Part shown: positions 30,561 through 41,640 of the stretch, in pieces
Position numbering within the stretch: position 1 is the stretch's first letter
How the letters are laid out: the number at the start of each line of letters is the position of its first letter
The notes under the pieces: generated by a model
What the model saw: only the letters and a program-made list of their open reading frames with translations
The model's database searches: none
Told to the model about the DNA's origin: nothing
Position numbers and translations under genes: made by a program
DNA from: Morinoia aosen
Taxonomy: Eukaryota; Arthropoda; Malacostraca; Amphipoda; Talitridae
Length of the DNA stretch: 64,000 nt
Direction: 5' to 3'
NCBI GenBank assembly: GCA_030386875.1
Contig: CM059566.1
Coordinates: 39,530,068 to 39,594,067, forward strand

Positions 30561-33380
30561 GAGAGATGAATTGAGTAGATGTAACTGGAACAGGTGTGGA
30601 AATGTAAATGACCTAAATAAGGAGATTGCAAGAACCTTGTATGATGTGGCAGAGCAAAAGATCGGTAGAATGAAATGCAGGAAAAGTACAGGGAATGCTA
30701 GGTGGTTTACGAGTGAGATAAAGGAAGAACGAACGAGAAGAAAGACTTTAAATAAAAAACAACGCAGTATGAGGAAAATGTATGAAAGACGCAGAATTAC
30801 TGAGGATGAATGGCAGAGTGTATGGAATGAGTACAAGGACCAGCAGAAGAAAGTAAAGAGAATGATCAATGAGGCTAGGGTTAAAGAAGAGAGACACCAA
30901 GTTGAAAATCTAAGAAAGAAAGGTCCAGATGGAATAAAAGATTGGTATAGGTTTATACAAGGTAATGATAGAGGTAGTGAAGTTCAAGTTGATGAATTAG
31001 TAGTCAATGGTTGCAGTGTGCAAGATAGGATGCAAATGGTGAAAGCAGTTGAAGAATACTGGGAGGACATTGGTGGAATGAATGAGCAGGTTACAGATGA
31101 TGAACCAATAAATTTTCTGATAGATGAACATGAACTGCAAATGGAAGACGAAATCACTTGTGAAGAGATTGTAAGTTTTTTGAAGAAAGTGAAAAATGGA
31201 AAAGCATGTGGTCCTGATAAGATACCATATGAGTTCTATAAATGTGGAGGAGAGAGTGTAGTCAGTATGTTGAAATGTTTATTTGATGAGATATGGAAGA
31301 GTGAAAGAGTACCTGATGACTGGAACAAGTGTAATGTAGTTCTGTTGCATAAGGGTGGACATAAGAGTATGAAAGAACTTAAAAATTACAGACCAATTGC
31401 ACTGGGTGACACCGTATGTAAGATCTTTTGTGGTATTTTGAATGAGAGAATGAAAAACTTAGTTGAGGAATTAGGAGTCCTGGGAGAAGAACAGAATGGT
31501 TTTAGGCAAGATAGACGGGGGGAGGATAATCTGTTTGTAGTGAGTGAAATAATTGAGCGAATGAAGAAGGATAACAAGAAGGTATATTTAGCATTCCTGG
31601 ATATTGAAAAGGCGTATGACAGAGTGGATCGGGTTAGGCTGTTTGAAATTTTGAGAAAAGTTGGTTTTAGCATAAAAATAGTGAACATTGTACAGAGTCT
31701 GTATGAGAACACAAGTGCTATCTACAGGTTAGGAAATTTGGAAACAGGGCAAGTGAGGAGTGTTAGAGGAGTGAGACAGGGCTGTACTCTGTCCCCCCTG
31801 TTGTTTGGATTGTACACAGAAGAATTAGCAGTTCGACTGAGAGGGAGTGGTTTAGGACTGAAAGTTGGTAATGAGAGACTGAGCTGTTTGTTGTATGCTG
31901 ATGATGTGGTTGTGGTTAGTGAATGTGGTCATGAACTACAAAGGATGCTTGACATTGTGAATGGATATAGTACAGATTTCAAGATGAACTTTGGTGCCGA
32001 TAAAAGTAAGGTCATGGTTATAAATAGTGATGAGACTGATAGAGACAGACTGTGGAATATTGGAGAAATCAGAATAGGTAGAACAAAAGAATACAAATAT
32101 CTAGGTTGTATGATGAGTGAAGATGGATGTACTAGAACTAAAGGTGAGAAAGTGGCTAAAGCAATGCAGTGGAGTGGACGGTTAGGTAGTGTGGCCAGAT
32201 ACAGAGCAAACAAGTACGAATGTGTGAGAGGAATGTGGAAGTATGTTGCTGTACCTAGTGTCATGTATGGTATGAGTGCTCTTGCTTGGAATGGAAGTGA
32301 TCTTGAAAAGCTGGATGTGATACAAAATAAGGTAGGACGTGTAGCATTGGGTGCTCCGAAATGGACAGCTATAGAAGCCATTAGAGGTGACCTAGGGTGG
32401 AGCCTATTTTCAGAAAGAATGATGAAAGCTGTGCTGAATTATAAGGTGAGAATTGAAAGAATGCAGAATAGCAGGTGGGTAAGGCGAATCTTTGAATGGA
32501 ATCTGAGTGTAAGCTATTGGGAGAAAGTATGTTGGGGACATGCAAGGAAACTCAGTATGCAAAAGATTATTCATGTTAGAATTGGGAGACCTGTGGATGA
32601 CTGGAGTTTAATAAATGTAGGAGGTGTAGGGCCTGAGTGGGACTGCAAGAGGTGGAAGAAAGAGATTGAGAGACAAACAAAAGAGTATGGATTGAATAAG
32701 TGGAAGCTTAGCATGATGCGGAAGCCTACACTTAACTGGTATATGAAAAAGAAAGCACCTAAGTTTGAGCTGTTCTATGATGGTAGTTTTGGAAGTCAAC
32801 TCTTGTTTGCTGTGAGGTGTAAGTCATTAAGTGTGAACAGACGTACTTGGAGATGGAATGAGAATAATAACAGATTATGTCAGCAGTGTAATAGTGGAGT
32901 AGAGGAAACAATTGAGCATTTTGTGCTGGAATGTAGTAAGTATGAGCAAGAGAGAGAGAGTTTTATGAATGTGGTGTCTGAGCAGTATGGAGAGAATGAG
33001 TGGAATGCCAGATGTGCTGAAGATGATTGCGGTATGAGCTGTCTTGCTGGATTGGATCAGGAGTGTAATGCGAGTATCACTGAGGCTATGAAATTGTTTC
33101 TTGTGCGTGCCTGGAGTAAGAGACAGTGACTGGAATGAGCCAGTCAGGTAGAATAGGCTGTAATGACCCAATGTGCCTGGGGATGGTGTTTTGACACACT
33201 GGCTATCCCAGTGACGCCATCCAAAGGCAGCTTGTGACAAGGATTGGTAGATCCTGAGTAGTTTAGTGGACAAGTCTGGTACCAGGCGCTGAACTCTTTG
33301 TGTGATAACTGTGGAGGGAATTGTAGGCCGTTACAAAGGCCCCGACGCTGTCGGCCCTCAATTTCAAGTTCAAGTTCAAG
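30561..33380 (+). mobile_element. TTCAAG-tailed LINE, copy G (5'-truncated, plus strand)
   Basis: The copy begins at a point equivalent to ORF2 residue about 285, right after the endonuclease. Five bases (30561-30565) at the 5' junction match neither parent. The 3' UTR, stem-loop and hexamer tail (33362-33380) are intact. TGT at 30558-30560 and at 33381-33383 is a minimal 3-bp target duplication. It is the only complete-3'-end copy on the plus strand. Confidence 0.92.
30566..33129 (+). CDS. LINE ORF2 lacking endonuclease (copy G)
   Basis: About 854 codons are open and collinear with residues 285-1138 of ORF2 in copy B, differing by a handful of substitutions (for example H in DEHELQ and I in GFSIKI). 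The linker, complete RT (FLDIEKAYD, RQGCTLSP, YADD) and C-terminal finger are present. Without an endonuclease or a native start codon it should be a dead copy, but its undamaged frame shows that it is young. Confidence 0.85.
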
Positions 33381-33853
33381 TGTTAGTGATTCAGTCTTTA
33401 GTTTTATCGCGCCTGGACTACTGCAGTCTTGTATGGGGAAATTTACCTCAATATCGTCAGGAAGAGTTGCAAAAATGTGTAAACTTCGCCGCCAAAGTGG
33501 GATGCAAAGGAAATTTCAATAAATACGATCATGTCACCCCTCTTTTAAGAAAACTCGACTGGATCCCAATACCGAACAGATTCATGATCCAAAAAGCTCG
33601 ACGAGTGTTCTCCTCTCTGTACCTCCCCCAAAGTAATGCAGAGGTGGTAAAATTTTTTCCATCTAATATCCCAAACAAAAAACCAAATCGGAGGAATGAT
33701 GTTTTAGTCAGTTACCGTTCATCTAACGTGGGACAAAAAGCTCTCTCAGTTTCTGGAGCTTTTTTGTGGAACAAGCTTCCCCAGCATATCAAAAACTCTA
33801 AAACTGTGAAAGAATTTAGAGTAAATGTGTCGCGTCATTTTGCATCTCTATAG
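33381..33853 (+). pseudogene. CR1/L2-like LINE reverse transcriptase, C-terminal piece
   Basis: Continues the RT interrupted at 30560. It has the conserved C-terminal signature SRLDYCSLVWG, then LQKCVNFAAKV, HVTPLLRKLDWIPI and LWNKLP, diagnostic of the CR1/L2/Rex1-like thumb and tail region, and ends at a stop at 33851-33853. The frame is in phase with the 3' UTR and tail of copy G upstream, so an ATG at 33302 within copy G opens a chimeric 183-codon frame. Confidence 0.85.
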
Positions 33854-34239
33854 ACCTGCAGCATTTCGGTGTGAATTTCCCATTTACCAGAAATTTTAAT
33901 TTTCCTGAAATTTCTGTTAGAAAATTAGAAACTATTTCATTTTACGTTTGCTAAGCCATTCGTGCATTCATCTTAACTATTTCTGTCGACAATAATGAGC
34001 ACCCCAGCCGTGAGTTCAATACAGCAGAATGAACGTTTTTTCCATAATTAGGAGTATTTCCTCATCTTTATTTTGTTATTTTTTCTTCTCTGTGTTAATA
34101 TTTAACATCCGTATGGGAAACATACTCTGAAATACATTTTGTGTGTACACCAATATACAGGTTTATAAATGTGAGGATTGTGCAAAGTTTATCATGAATT
34201 AAATTTTGGCTAACGTTGTCTTGCTATTTCAAAATCATT
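33854..34239. other. 3' flank of the CR1/L2-like LINE
   Basis: No gene. Probably its 3' UTR; a TTTCCTGAAATTTCTGTTAGAAAATTAG-like block here resembles blocks at about 34555 and 35265 inside the duplicated unit that follows. The repeat unit may therefore start slightly upstream of 34240. Confidence 0.4.
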
Positions 34240-36735
34240 CTCGAAGATGTTTTCAATCGATTTCGGCTGAGCTGGGGGGAGGGGTTAATTTAAGCATTTT
34301 CATTCAGTCTTTTAATATTTTTCCGTGCGTTCAGTGCACACCAGCACTAAACTTCAAAATCGAAAAAAACTGTTAATTTGTGTTATCAAAATTATCACTT
34401 TGGACCATTGCTTAATCTACCTATATGTGCCAAATTTTGTAAATATTCTCCACTCAAATGTGATATCCGGCCACAAAGTTACTCCATTCTATCCCATGTA
34501 CACATGTCTGTATAATGCTGAAGAGTTGTGTTGTTTCTTGACTGTAACCTGAGTTTTCTTAAAAATTTCTCTGAAGAAACTAAAAACCAGTTCATTTTAC
34601 GTTTTCCGAAGTCATCTTTTCCTTTTAGTTATTTTTTTTTCGAATAATTTCTTAGGATTACAATGAGCTCAACTGTCATTATCGGTGTAATAGATGGTAG
34701 GTTGTTTCTATCCTCTTATTTTATATTTGTATTTTTTTCTTATATTTCATTCTCAATAAGTACATATATTAATATGTGTGTGTACGTATATAGGTATATA
34801 TATATCTACATAAATAGATATACATGTTTCTATTTCATTTCTTTACACAAAAACCATCCGGTTAATAAATTTTATTGCACTAGCGAAATGATTCAAAAAT
34901 AGATCTCCCACTTACTCCAGAGGATGTCTCTGTGAATCGGATTAATGACAAATACAATTAATGAAATTAATCGTAATTTGAGCGTATGAATCGTGGTAAA
35001 ATTATCTTTCTGTCCGTATGTTGTACAAGCAAATTTTGATGTTGAGTATATGTTTGTTTGCGCATTTCTGCCAAAATTTTGTAGATATTTGTCAATCATG
35101 AGTGGTAACTGGCCTACACTGTATCTCCATTTTATCCCATGTACCCATGTCCGCATGATGTTGCAGAGAATATCAAGAAGATATGATATATGATATGATA
35201 TATTGAAGATATATGTTTTTTTTTTTTTTTTTTTTGTTGTTCCTCAGCGGTAACTTGAGTTTTCTTAAAATTTCCTTTGGGAAATTAAAAAACCATTCCA
35301 TTTATACGTTTTTCGAAGTCCTTTTCTATTCCTTATCTTTCCTCAGGTTATTTCTTACGATTCATCAGAGCTTGGGCTGTCATTTTAAATATTGAAAGAG
35401 TAAGATTATTTTTCATGTCTATTAGCATTTTTCTTATATTCGTTTTCAATACGTATATATATGAATATGAGTGTTGGTGTGTGCGTGAGTATGTACGTGT
35501 GCGCACGCAAACATAAATGTTTATGTATCAGTGTAAACATGCACACGTTTCGCACACATATATGCGCACATGTACATATATCGGTTTCTATTTCTACTTT
35601 TTGCATAAAAAAGCAAAACCTCAAGACACATTACATTTTACCTAAAGCTCTGCAATCAGTTAACACTGCACCAAATTTCAGAAATAAACAAATTGATTGC
35701 GCTTGCTTTATGATTTATAAATCGATCTATCACAACCCCGAAGGGCATTTCTGTGAACAGAAGAAATTAAAAAGTATAAACAGACAAAGGAAATAAAGCA
35801 CTCGTGCAAAAATTATCTCTATATTTGTATGCCGAACAAGCCATGCATTTCAATTTTGAGTGTAAGTATGTTTACGCATTCCTAGATGTGCGTGCTGTGT
35901 TGCGCGATGTTCTTTACAAATTATTTCGAGACTATCTTTTCTCAATACTTGATTGTCATTTACGGTGTTGTTTCAATCTGGTACGGTGTAGCGTTTTTTT
36001 TTTATTTTTCCTACTTCGATGATCTTATAAATAATTCGAAAAATACTAAAGAATTCTTCGAAACTGCCAAGTTCTTAGTTGAAATTATCGAAGTAGGAAA
36101 AAGGCAAGAAGCGCTGTACCGGAATCTCTTGGAATATAAAATATCCAAGAGATAATATTTCTCATTTCTCATTTAACTACCCTTGACAGAGTTAAACTAT
36201 TAGCACGACCCGTATGGTTTGTCTATTAGTACGCCTCGTATATTTTTTCTATTAATATGCCTCGTATGGTCTATCTATCTGTACACCTATGATAGTATTG
36301 TCTAATATTACATCTCGTATAGTTTGTCTATTATTATGCCTCGTACGGCTTATCTATTTGTACACCTCGTATGGTTTGTCAATTAGTATTCCTCGTATGG
36401 AACTTTGTTAGACTATTAGCACACCACGTGTGGTTTGTCTATTATAGTACGCCTCGTATATTATGTCTATTAATATGCCTCGTATGGTCTATCTATTTGT
36501 ACACCTCTGATAGTTTATCTATTAGCACACCTCATATAGTTTGTCGATTATTATGCCTCGTATGGCTTATCTATTTTTACACCTCGGATGGTTTGTCAAT
36601 TAATACTCCTCGTATGGATCTTTTGTTTTAGGACGTCTTATATTAAGGAACTTTTAAAAGCCAATATGTTGGCATATGTATCTCATGTGACAACTTGGAA
36701 ATAAACGTTTTTTTTTTTTTTTTTTTTTTTTGGCC
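34240..36735 (+). repeat. long direct repeat, unit A
   Basis: Begins near TTTTCAATCGATTTCGGCTGAGC and ends at AAATAAACG plus a run of about 20 T. Landmarks recur in the same order in unit B: the GTGCGTTCAG block (34323 vs about 37738), the GAGCTCAACTGTCA block (34667 vs 38075), the AAACCATCCGGTTAAT block (34852 vs 38835), the 26-bp minisatellite (36195 vs 40080) and GCCAATATGTTGGCAT (36660 vs 40352). Inside, a ~650-bp sub-repeat occurs about three times. No coding potential is seen. A poly-T of 24 bases lies at about 35211-35234. Confidence 0.75.
36195..36625. repeat. 26-bp minisatellite in unit A
   Basis: About 16 degenerate copies of a 26-bp unit (CCTCGTATGGTTTGTCTATT plus six bases). The equivalent position in unit B (about 40080-40275) has about seven copies. 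Confidence 0.8.
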
Positions 36736-36777
36736 TATTGCTCGAGCAAGTTCTGAGCATCTTCAGACTTCATCTAC

Positions 36778-36842
36778 TTTACAAAGTCTGTATAAGAACA
36801 CAAGTGCTATATACAGGTTAGGAAATTTGAAAACAGGGCAAG
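36778..36842 (+). mobile_element. LINE relic, first piece
   Basis: About 65 bp matching ORF2 of the TTCAAG-tailed LINE (it would encode SLYKNTSAIYRLGNL). Base variants match the D/F subfamily. It ends at GGGCAAGT, where unit B begins. Confidence 0.75.
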
Positions 36843-36904
36843 TTAGTGTTTCAATCAATTTTGGCTTAGCTTTGAGGAGAGGGTAGTTCAGCATTTCATT
36901 TATT

Positions 36905-37725
36905 TTTGGTAAATGTTGAAGAGTTGACTATAATTTATTTTTAACTTTTGGATGCCTAAACATAGTTAAGTATGTGTAAATTAACAACTATTCTTCTATG
37001 CACTTTCCGTCTGAAATAATTATTGAACGAGTTATAGGAATGATTAACTTCCCGCAACTGTAGTGTTTGAAGCGGGAAGTAATTAAGTATTCAACTTTGA
37101 AGTTGCCTTTCGCAGTGATTGCGCCAAATTAAATGAATAACGGAAGCTAACATCCTATTACAAACATAAAGAGATTAGGTTGTGAGGGGTAGCCACAGTT
37201 TTTCTACCTAGTGAAAACTATAAATAAAGGTTGTAGTTAACCGACCAATTACGTTGAATGACACGAAACACATGTAGCCATCACCGCTGCTTCGACGTAA
37301 CTGGCAGCCTTGAGATGACCGCAGGTCCGTCCGTAACTTCAACCCCGGTATATTGTGGGTTTGACGTATCTACGAACATTCGAATTAAGTCTTTCGCATC
37401 GACAATATAACTCGTCATCTCATTAACTATGTTTATGCATAGTAGAATGTGACTTTATTTAAAATTTTCACTAAAAGAACTGTGGCTACCCCTCACGACC
37501 CAACCTCTTTACGTTTGTAATAGGGTGTTTGCTTTCCTTGTTCATTTTTCTTCACCTAAAACACTGGAGTTCCGGTAACTCATTTACCGCTATAACTTGT
37601 AAAATACTTATTTCAGACGGAAATTGCATTGAAGAAAACTTGTTTATTTTAATCTCATTAACAATATTTAGGCATCCGAAAGTGGAAAATCAATTATGGT
37701 CAACTCCTCAACATTTACCTTATTT
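36905..37725. mobile_element. foldback/MITE-like element M1 with ~130-bp terminal inverted repeats
   Basis: Left end GGTAAATGTTGAAGAG and the complementary right end near 37720 start inverted repeats of about 130 bp that include a TTCTTCTATGCACTTTCCGT block. The middle holds a second element (37152-37525). No transposase is encoded. Confidence 0.7.
37152..37525. mobile_element. MITE nested in M1, ~60-bp terminal inverted repeats
   Basis: CCTATTACAAAC at 37152 and its complement ending at 37525 begin inverted repeats of ~60 bp sharing a GTGAGGGGTAGCCACAG core. Internal sequence has no ORF. I could not find a convincing target duplication. Confidence 0.7.
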
Positions 37726-38138
37726 TTTCTATTTTTCGTGCGTTCAGCGCACATTAGCACTGAACTTTCGAATAGAAAACACTCTAAATTTTTGTAATTA
37801 AAATGATCACTTTAGACCATTGTTGAATCTCCCTACACGTGCTAAATTTTCGTAAATATTCGCAACTCATAGGTATGTGATATCCGGCCACAATGTTATT
37901 CCATTTTATCCCATGTACTCATGTCAGTATAATGCTGAAAAGTTGTGTTGTTCCTTGACTGCAACCTGAGTTTTCTTAAAAATTTCTATAAATTAAAAAC
38001 CAGTTCATTTTATGTTTATCAAAGTCTTTTTTCCTTTTAGTTATTTTAATCTGAATAATTTCTAACAATTAGAGTGAGCTCAACTGTCACTTTTAATGTA
38101 GTATACGGTAGATTGTTCAGCTTTTTATTTTACATATT

Positions 38139-38690
38139 TAGGTAAATCTGAAGGATATGTCTGTTATCAATTTTCCACTTTTTGGTGCCTGGACCTATTT
38201 AATTGAATCAAAATGAACAAGTTTTCTTCTATGCACTTTTCGTCTCAAATGAGTATTATATGATTTATAGCGGTAAGTTTAGTTTTGTCTTTGATGACGA
38301 ATGCGCTCAAATAAACAACTACTCATCGATTTTTTAATTTTTGTTGCTTGAATCATGGTAATAACATCGAAATAAACAACTTTTCTTCTATACACTTTTT
38401 CCGTCAAATGAGTATTTAACGAGGTATAGCGGTAGGTTTGGTTTCGTCTTTGATGTCGATCGCGATGGAAAAGTGCGCATTGCAGTGTTGCTGTCCAACG
38501 TGCTCCTTGAAATACTTGCCGCTCCAAACACTGGAGTTGCGGTAAGTCATTTACCGTTATAACTAAAAAAATACTCATTTGAGACGGAAAGTGCATAGAA
38601 GAAAACTTGTTTATTTCGATCTAATTAACTATGCTTAGGCATCAAAATTTACAAAATCGATAACTGACATATCCTTCAGAATTACCCATA
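38139..38690. mobile_element. foldback/MITE-like element M3
   Basis: Ends GGTAAATCTGAAGGATATGT on the left and its near complement on the right start ~130-bp inverted repeats of the same family as M1. Unit A has no insertion at this position, so the insertion is later than the duplication. AT-repeat DNA lies at the right border (38690-38712). Confidence 0.75.
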
Positions 38691-40421
38691 TATATATATA
38701 TATATATATATTTATTTTATATAAATTCATTTTCAATAAGTACATATATTAACATGTATGTACATATGTAGGTATTTGTATATCTACATAAATAGATAAA
38801 CATGTTTCTATTTCATCTCATTTCTTTATGCGAAAACCATCCGGTTAATTAATTTTATTGCACTAGCAAAATGGTTCAATAATCGATTTATCACTTCCCC
38901 AGAGAGCATTTCTGTGAATCAGAAAAATGATAGATAGAACTAGGGAAATGAAGTGCAATTTGAGCACATAAGGTGTGGTAAAATTTTCTTTCTGTCTGTA
39001 TTTTGAACAAGCTATAAATTTTGATGCTGAGTATATGCTTGTTTGTTTATGCATTTCTGTAAAAAATTTTGTAGATATTTGCTAATCATAAGTGATATCC
39101 AGCTTACATTGCATCTCCATTTTACCCCATGTACCCACGTCTGCATGATGTTGCAGAGAATACCGAGAGGATATGAAATGCGTTTTTTTTTTGTGTTGTT
39201 CCTTTACGGTAACTTAAGCTTTCTCAAAATTTCTTTTAGGAAATTAAAAACCATTTCATTTAGACGTTTTTTGAAGTATTTTATCCTATTCCTTATTTTT
39301 CCTCAGGTTATTTCTTACGATTACACAGCTTGACTGTCATTTTAGATAAAGCAAAAGCAAGATTGTTTTTTATGTTTATTAGTATTTTCTTATATTCATT
39401 TTCAATAAGTATATATATAAATCTATGTGTGTAAGTATGTGCATATGTGGGTATGTATGGGTATGTGTGTGCACGCAAATATGAATGTCTATGTATCTAT
39501 GTGCACATATACACGTTTGCACATATATGTACATATGCATATAGCCTATGTTTCTATTTCTATTTTTTGATTAAAAGCAAAACTTCAAGACACATTACAT
39601 TTTACCTGAAGCTCTGCAATCAGTTGACACTGAACCATATTCCAGAAATAAACAAATTAATTACGCTTGCTTAATGATTCATAAATTGATCTATCATGAC
39701 CCCGAAGAGCATTTCCGTGAATAGATGAAATTAAAAGAATAAACAGACATTTTTCATATCATTTTTGCGTGTAAGTTTGTTTACGCATTTCTAGATGTGC
39801 GTGCTGTGTTGCGCAATGTTCTTTATGAATTAATTTGTGACTAACCTTTTCTCAATACTTGGTTGTCATTAATGATGGTGTTTAAATCTGCACCGGTATA
39901 GCATTTTTTGTCTTTTTCTTACTTCGATAATTCCACTAATAACTTGGGAGTTCCGAAGAAATCTTTAGTAGTATTTAAATTATTTATAAGTTGTCAGCCA
40001 TCTCTTCAAATATAAAATATCCAAGAGATGATATTTTTCATTTCTTATTCAACTACCCCTTGACAGAATTAGACTAATAGCATGCCACGTATGGTTTGTC
40101 TTTAGTACGCATTGTATAGTTTGACTATTAGTACGCCTTGTATGGTATATCTATTTGTATACCTCTGATAGTATGTCTATTAGTACACCTCGTATAGTTT
40201 GTCTATTATTATGCCTCGTATGGCTTATCTATTTGTACAACTTGGATAGTTTGTCAATTAGTACTCCTTGTATAGGGTGTTTGCTTTACTTTTAGGACGT
40301 CTTTGCTTTACTTTTTTGTTTAGGACGTCCTTTATTAGGAAATTTTTTAAAAGCCAATATGTTGGCATCTATCTCATGTGGCAACTTGGAAATAAACTGT
40401 TTTTCTTTTTTTTTCTTTTCT

Positions 40422-40757
40422 TAGAGGAGTGAGATAGGGCTGTACTCTGTCTCCCCTGTTGTTTGGATTGTACACAGAAGAATTAGCAGTTTGACTGAGG
40501 CTGAGAATGAGTGGCTTAGGACTGAAAGTTGTTAATGAGAGACTGAGCTGTTTGTTGTAGGTATGCTGATGATGGGGTTGTGGTTAGTGAATGTGGACAT
40601 GAACTACAAAGGATGCTTGACATTGTGAATGGATATAGTACAAATTTCAAGATGAACTTTGGTGCTGATAAAAGTAAGGTTATGGTTATAAATAGTGATG
40701 AGACTGATAGAGACAGACTGTGGAATATTGGAGAAATCAGAATAGGTAGGACAAAAG
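40422..40757 (+). mobile_element. LINE relic, second piece (decayed RT)
   Basis: About 335 bp matching ORF2 of the D/F LINE subfamily from RGVRQGC to the GRTKE motif. It has small insertions near 40495 and 40560, an in-frame stop, and G replacing V right after YADD. The 3' part is missing. Confidence 0.85.
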
Positions 40758-40813
40758 AAGGTCAATATTGAGTTTAAGCCTTTCACGGAAATTTAAAATT
40801 CCATTCCAAAGAA

Positions 40814-41640
40814 TCACACTAAATGTGTAGCGTTGGTCAGTAATTGATTTTCCACTTTTTGGTGCCTAAACATAGTTAATTAGATCAAAATAAATGAGGG
40901 CAAATGTGTAGTGTTAGTTAGTAATCAATTATAAATATTTTGATGCCTATCCATAGTTAATTAGATCAAAATAAACAAGTTTTCTTCTATGCACTTTCTG
41001 TTGGAAATGAGTATTTTATGAGTTATAGTGGTAAATTAGTTACCACAAATCGAGTGTTTGAAGCGGGAAGTAATTCATCGAGCGCGTCATATGGCAACAC
41101 TGCAATGGACACTCGCTTCCGATGCGCTCAAATGATTGAGCCCGTTCCCACCTTCTAAGACAAAAGTTAACATACCGCTATAATTTGTTATTTTTGGGTG
41201 ATAATTTCTATTGTGTTATTAACTAAAAGATCCTAGAAGTGGGTTCAGGCTTCGCAAGCTCCGCAGAATAAGCTAATAATAAATTAGGAAGTACCCAAAT
41301 GTACTATAACAGTTCAATCGTGCAACAACAAAACCTTCGCTCTAACTCGTAAAACACTTATTTGCCGCAAAAGTGTATAGAAGAACAGTAGTTCATTTCA
41401 ATGTTATTACCATAGTTCAAGCATCAAAAATTCGAAAATCGATTAGTAGCTGTTTATTCGATCACATTTGTCATCAAAGATTAAAATTAGCATACCGTTA
41501 TAACTCGTAAAATACTCATTTCTGACGAAAAGTGCATAGAAGAGAACTTGTTCATTTTGATCTAATTAACTATGTTTAGGCACCGAAAAGTGGAAAATCG
41601 ATTATGGTCCTTTCCTTAACATTTACCGCTGTATTCACAT
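40814..41640. mobile_element. foldback/MITE-like element M4
   Basis: The inverted repeat of the M1/M3 family appears at about 40835-41045 (left, with an 81-bp partial duplication at 40821 and 40902) and about 41490-41640 (right). A further inverted copy lies at about 41340-41445. No coding sequence. Confidence 0.6.

Larger units (their letters stand above)
36843..40421 (+). repeat. long direct repeat, unit B, inserted in a LINE relic
   Basis: Homologous to unit A along its length but longer, because two foldback elements (36905-37725 and 38139-38690) are inserted in it and absent from A. Its edges coincide with the two halves of a LINE ORF2 fragment (36842 and 40422), which are adjacent in the parent element except for about nine bases. 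Like unit A it ends in AAATAAACTG followed by a T-rich run. Confidence 0.7.

Noticed and set aside
35211-36735. Poly-T/poly-A runs as LINE or processed-pseudogene tails
   Set aside because: No adjacent coding body or target duplication; they are part of the duplicated unit.
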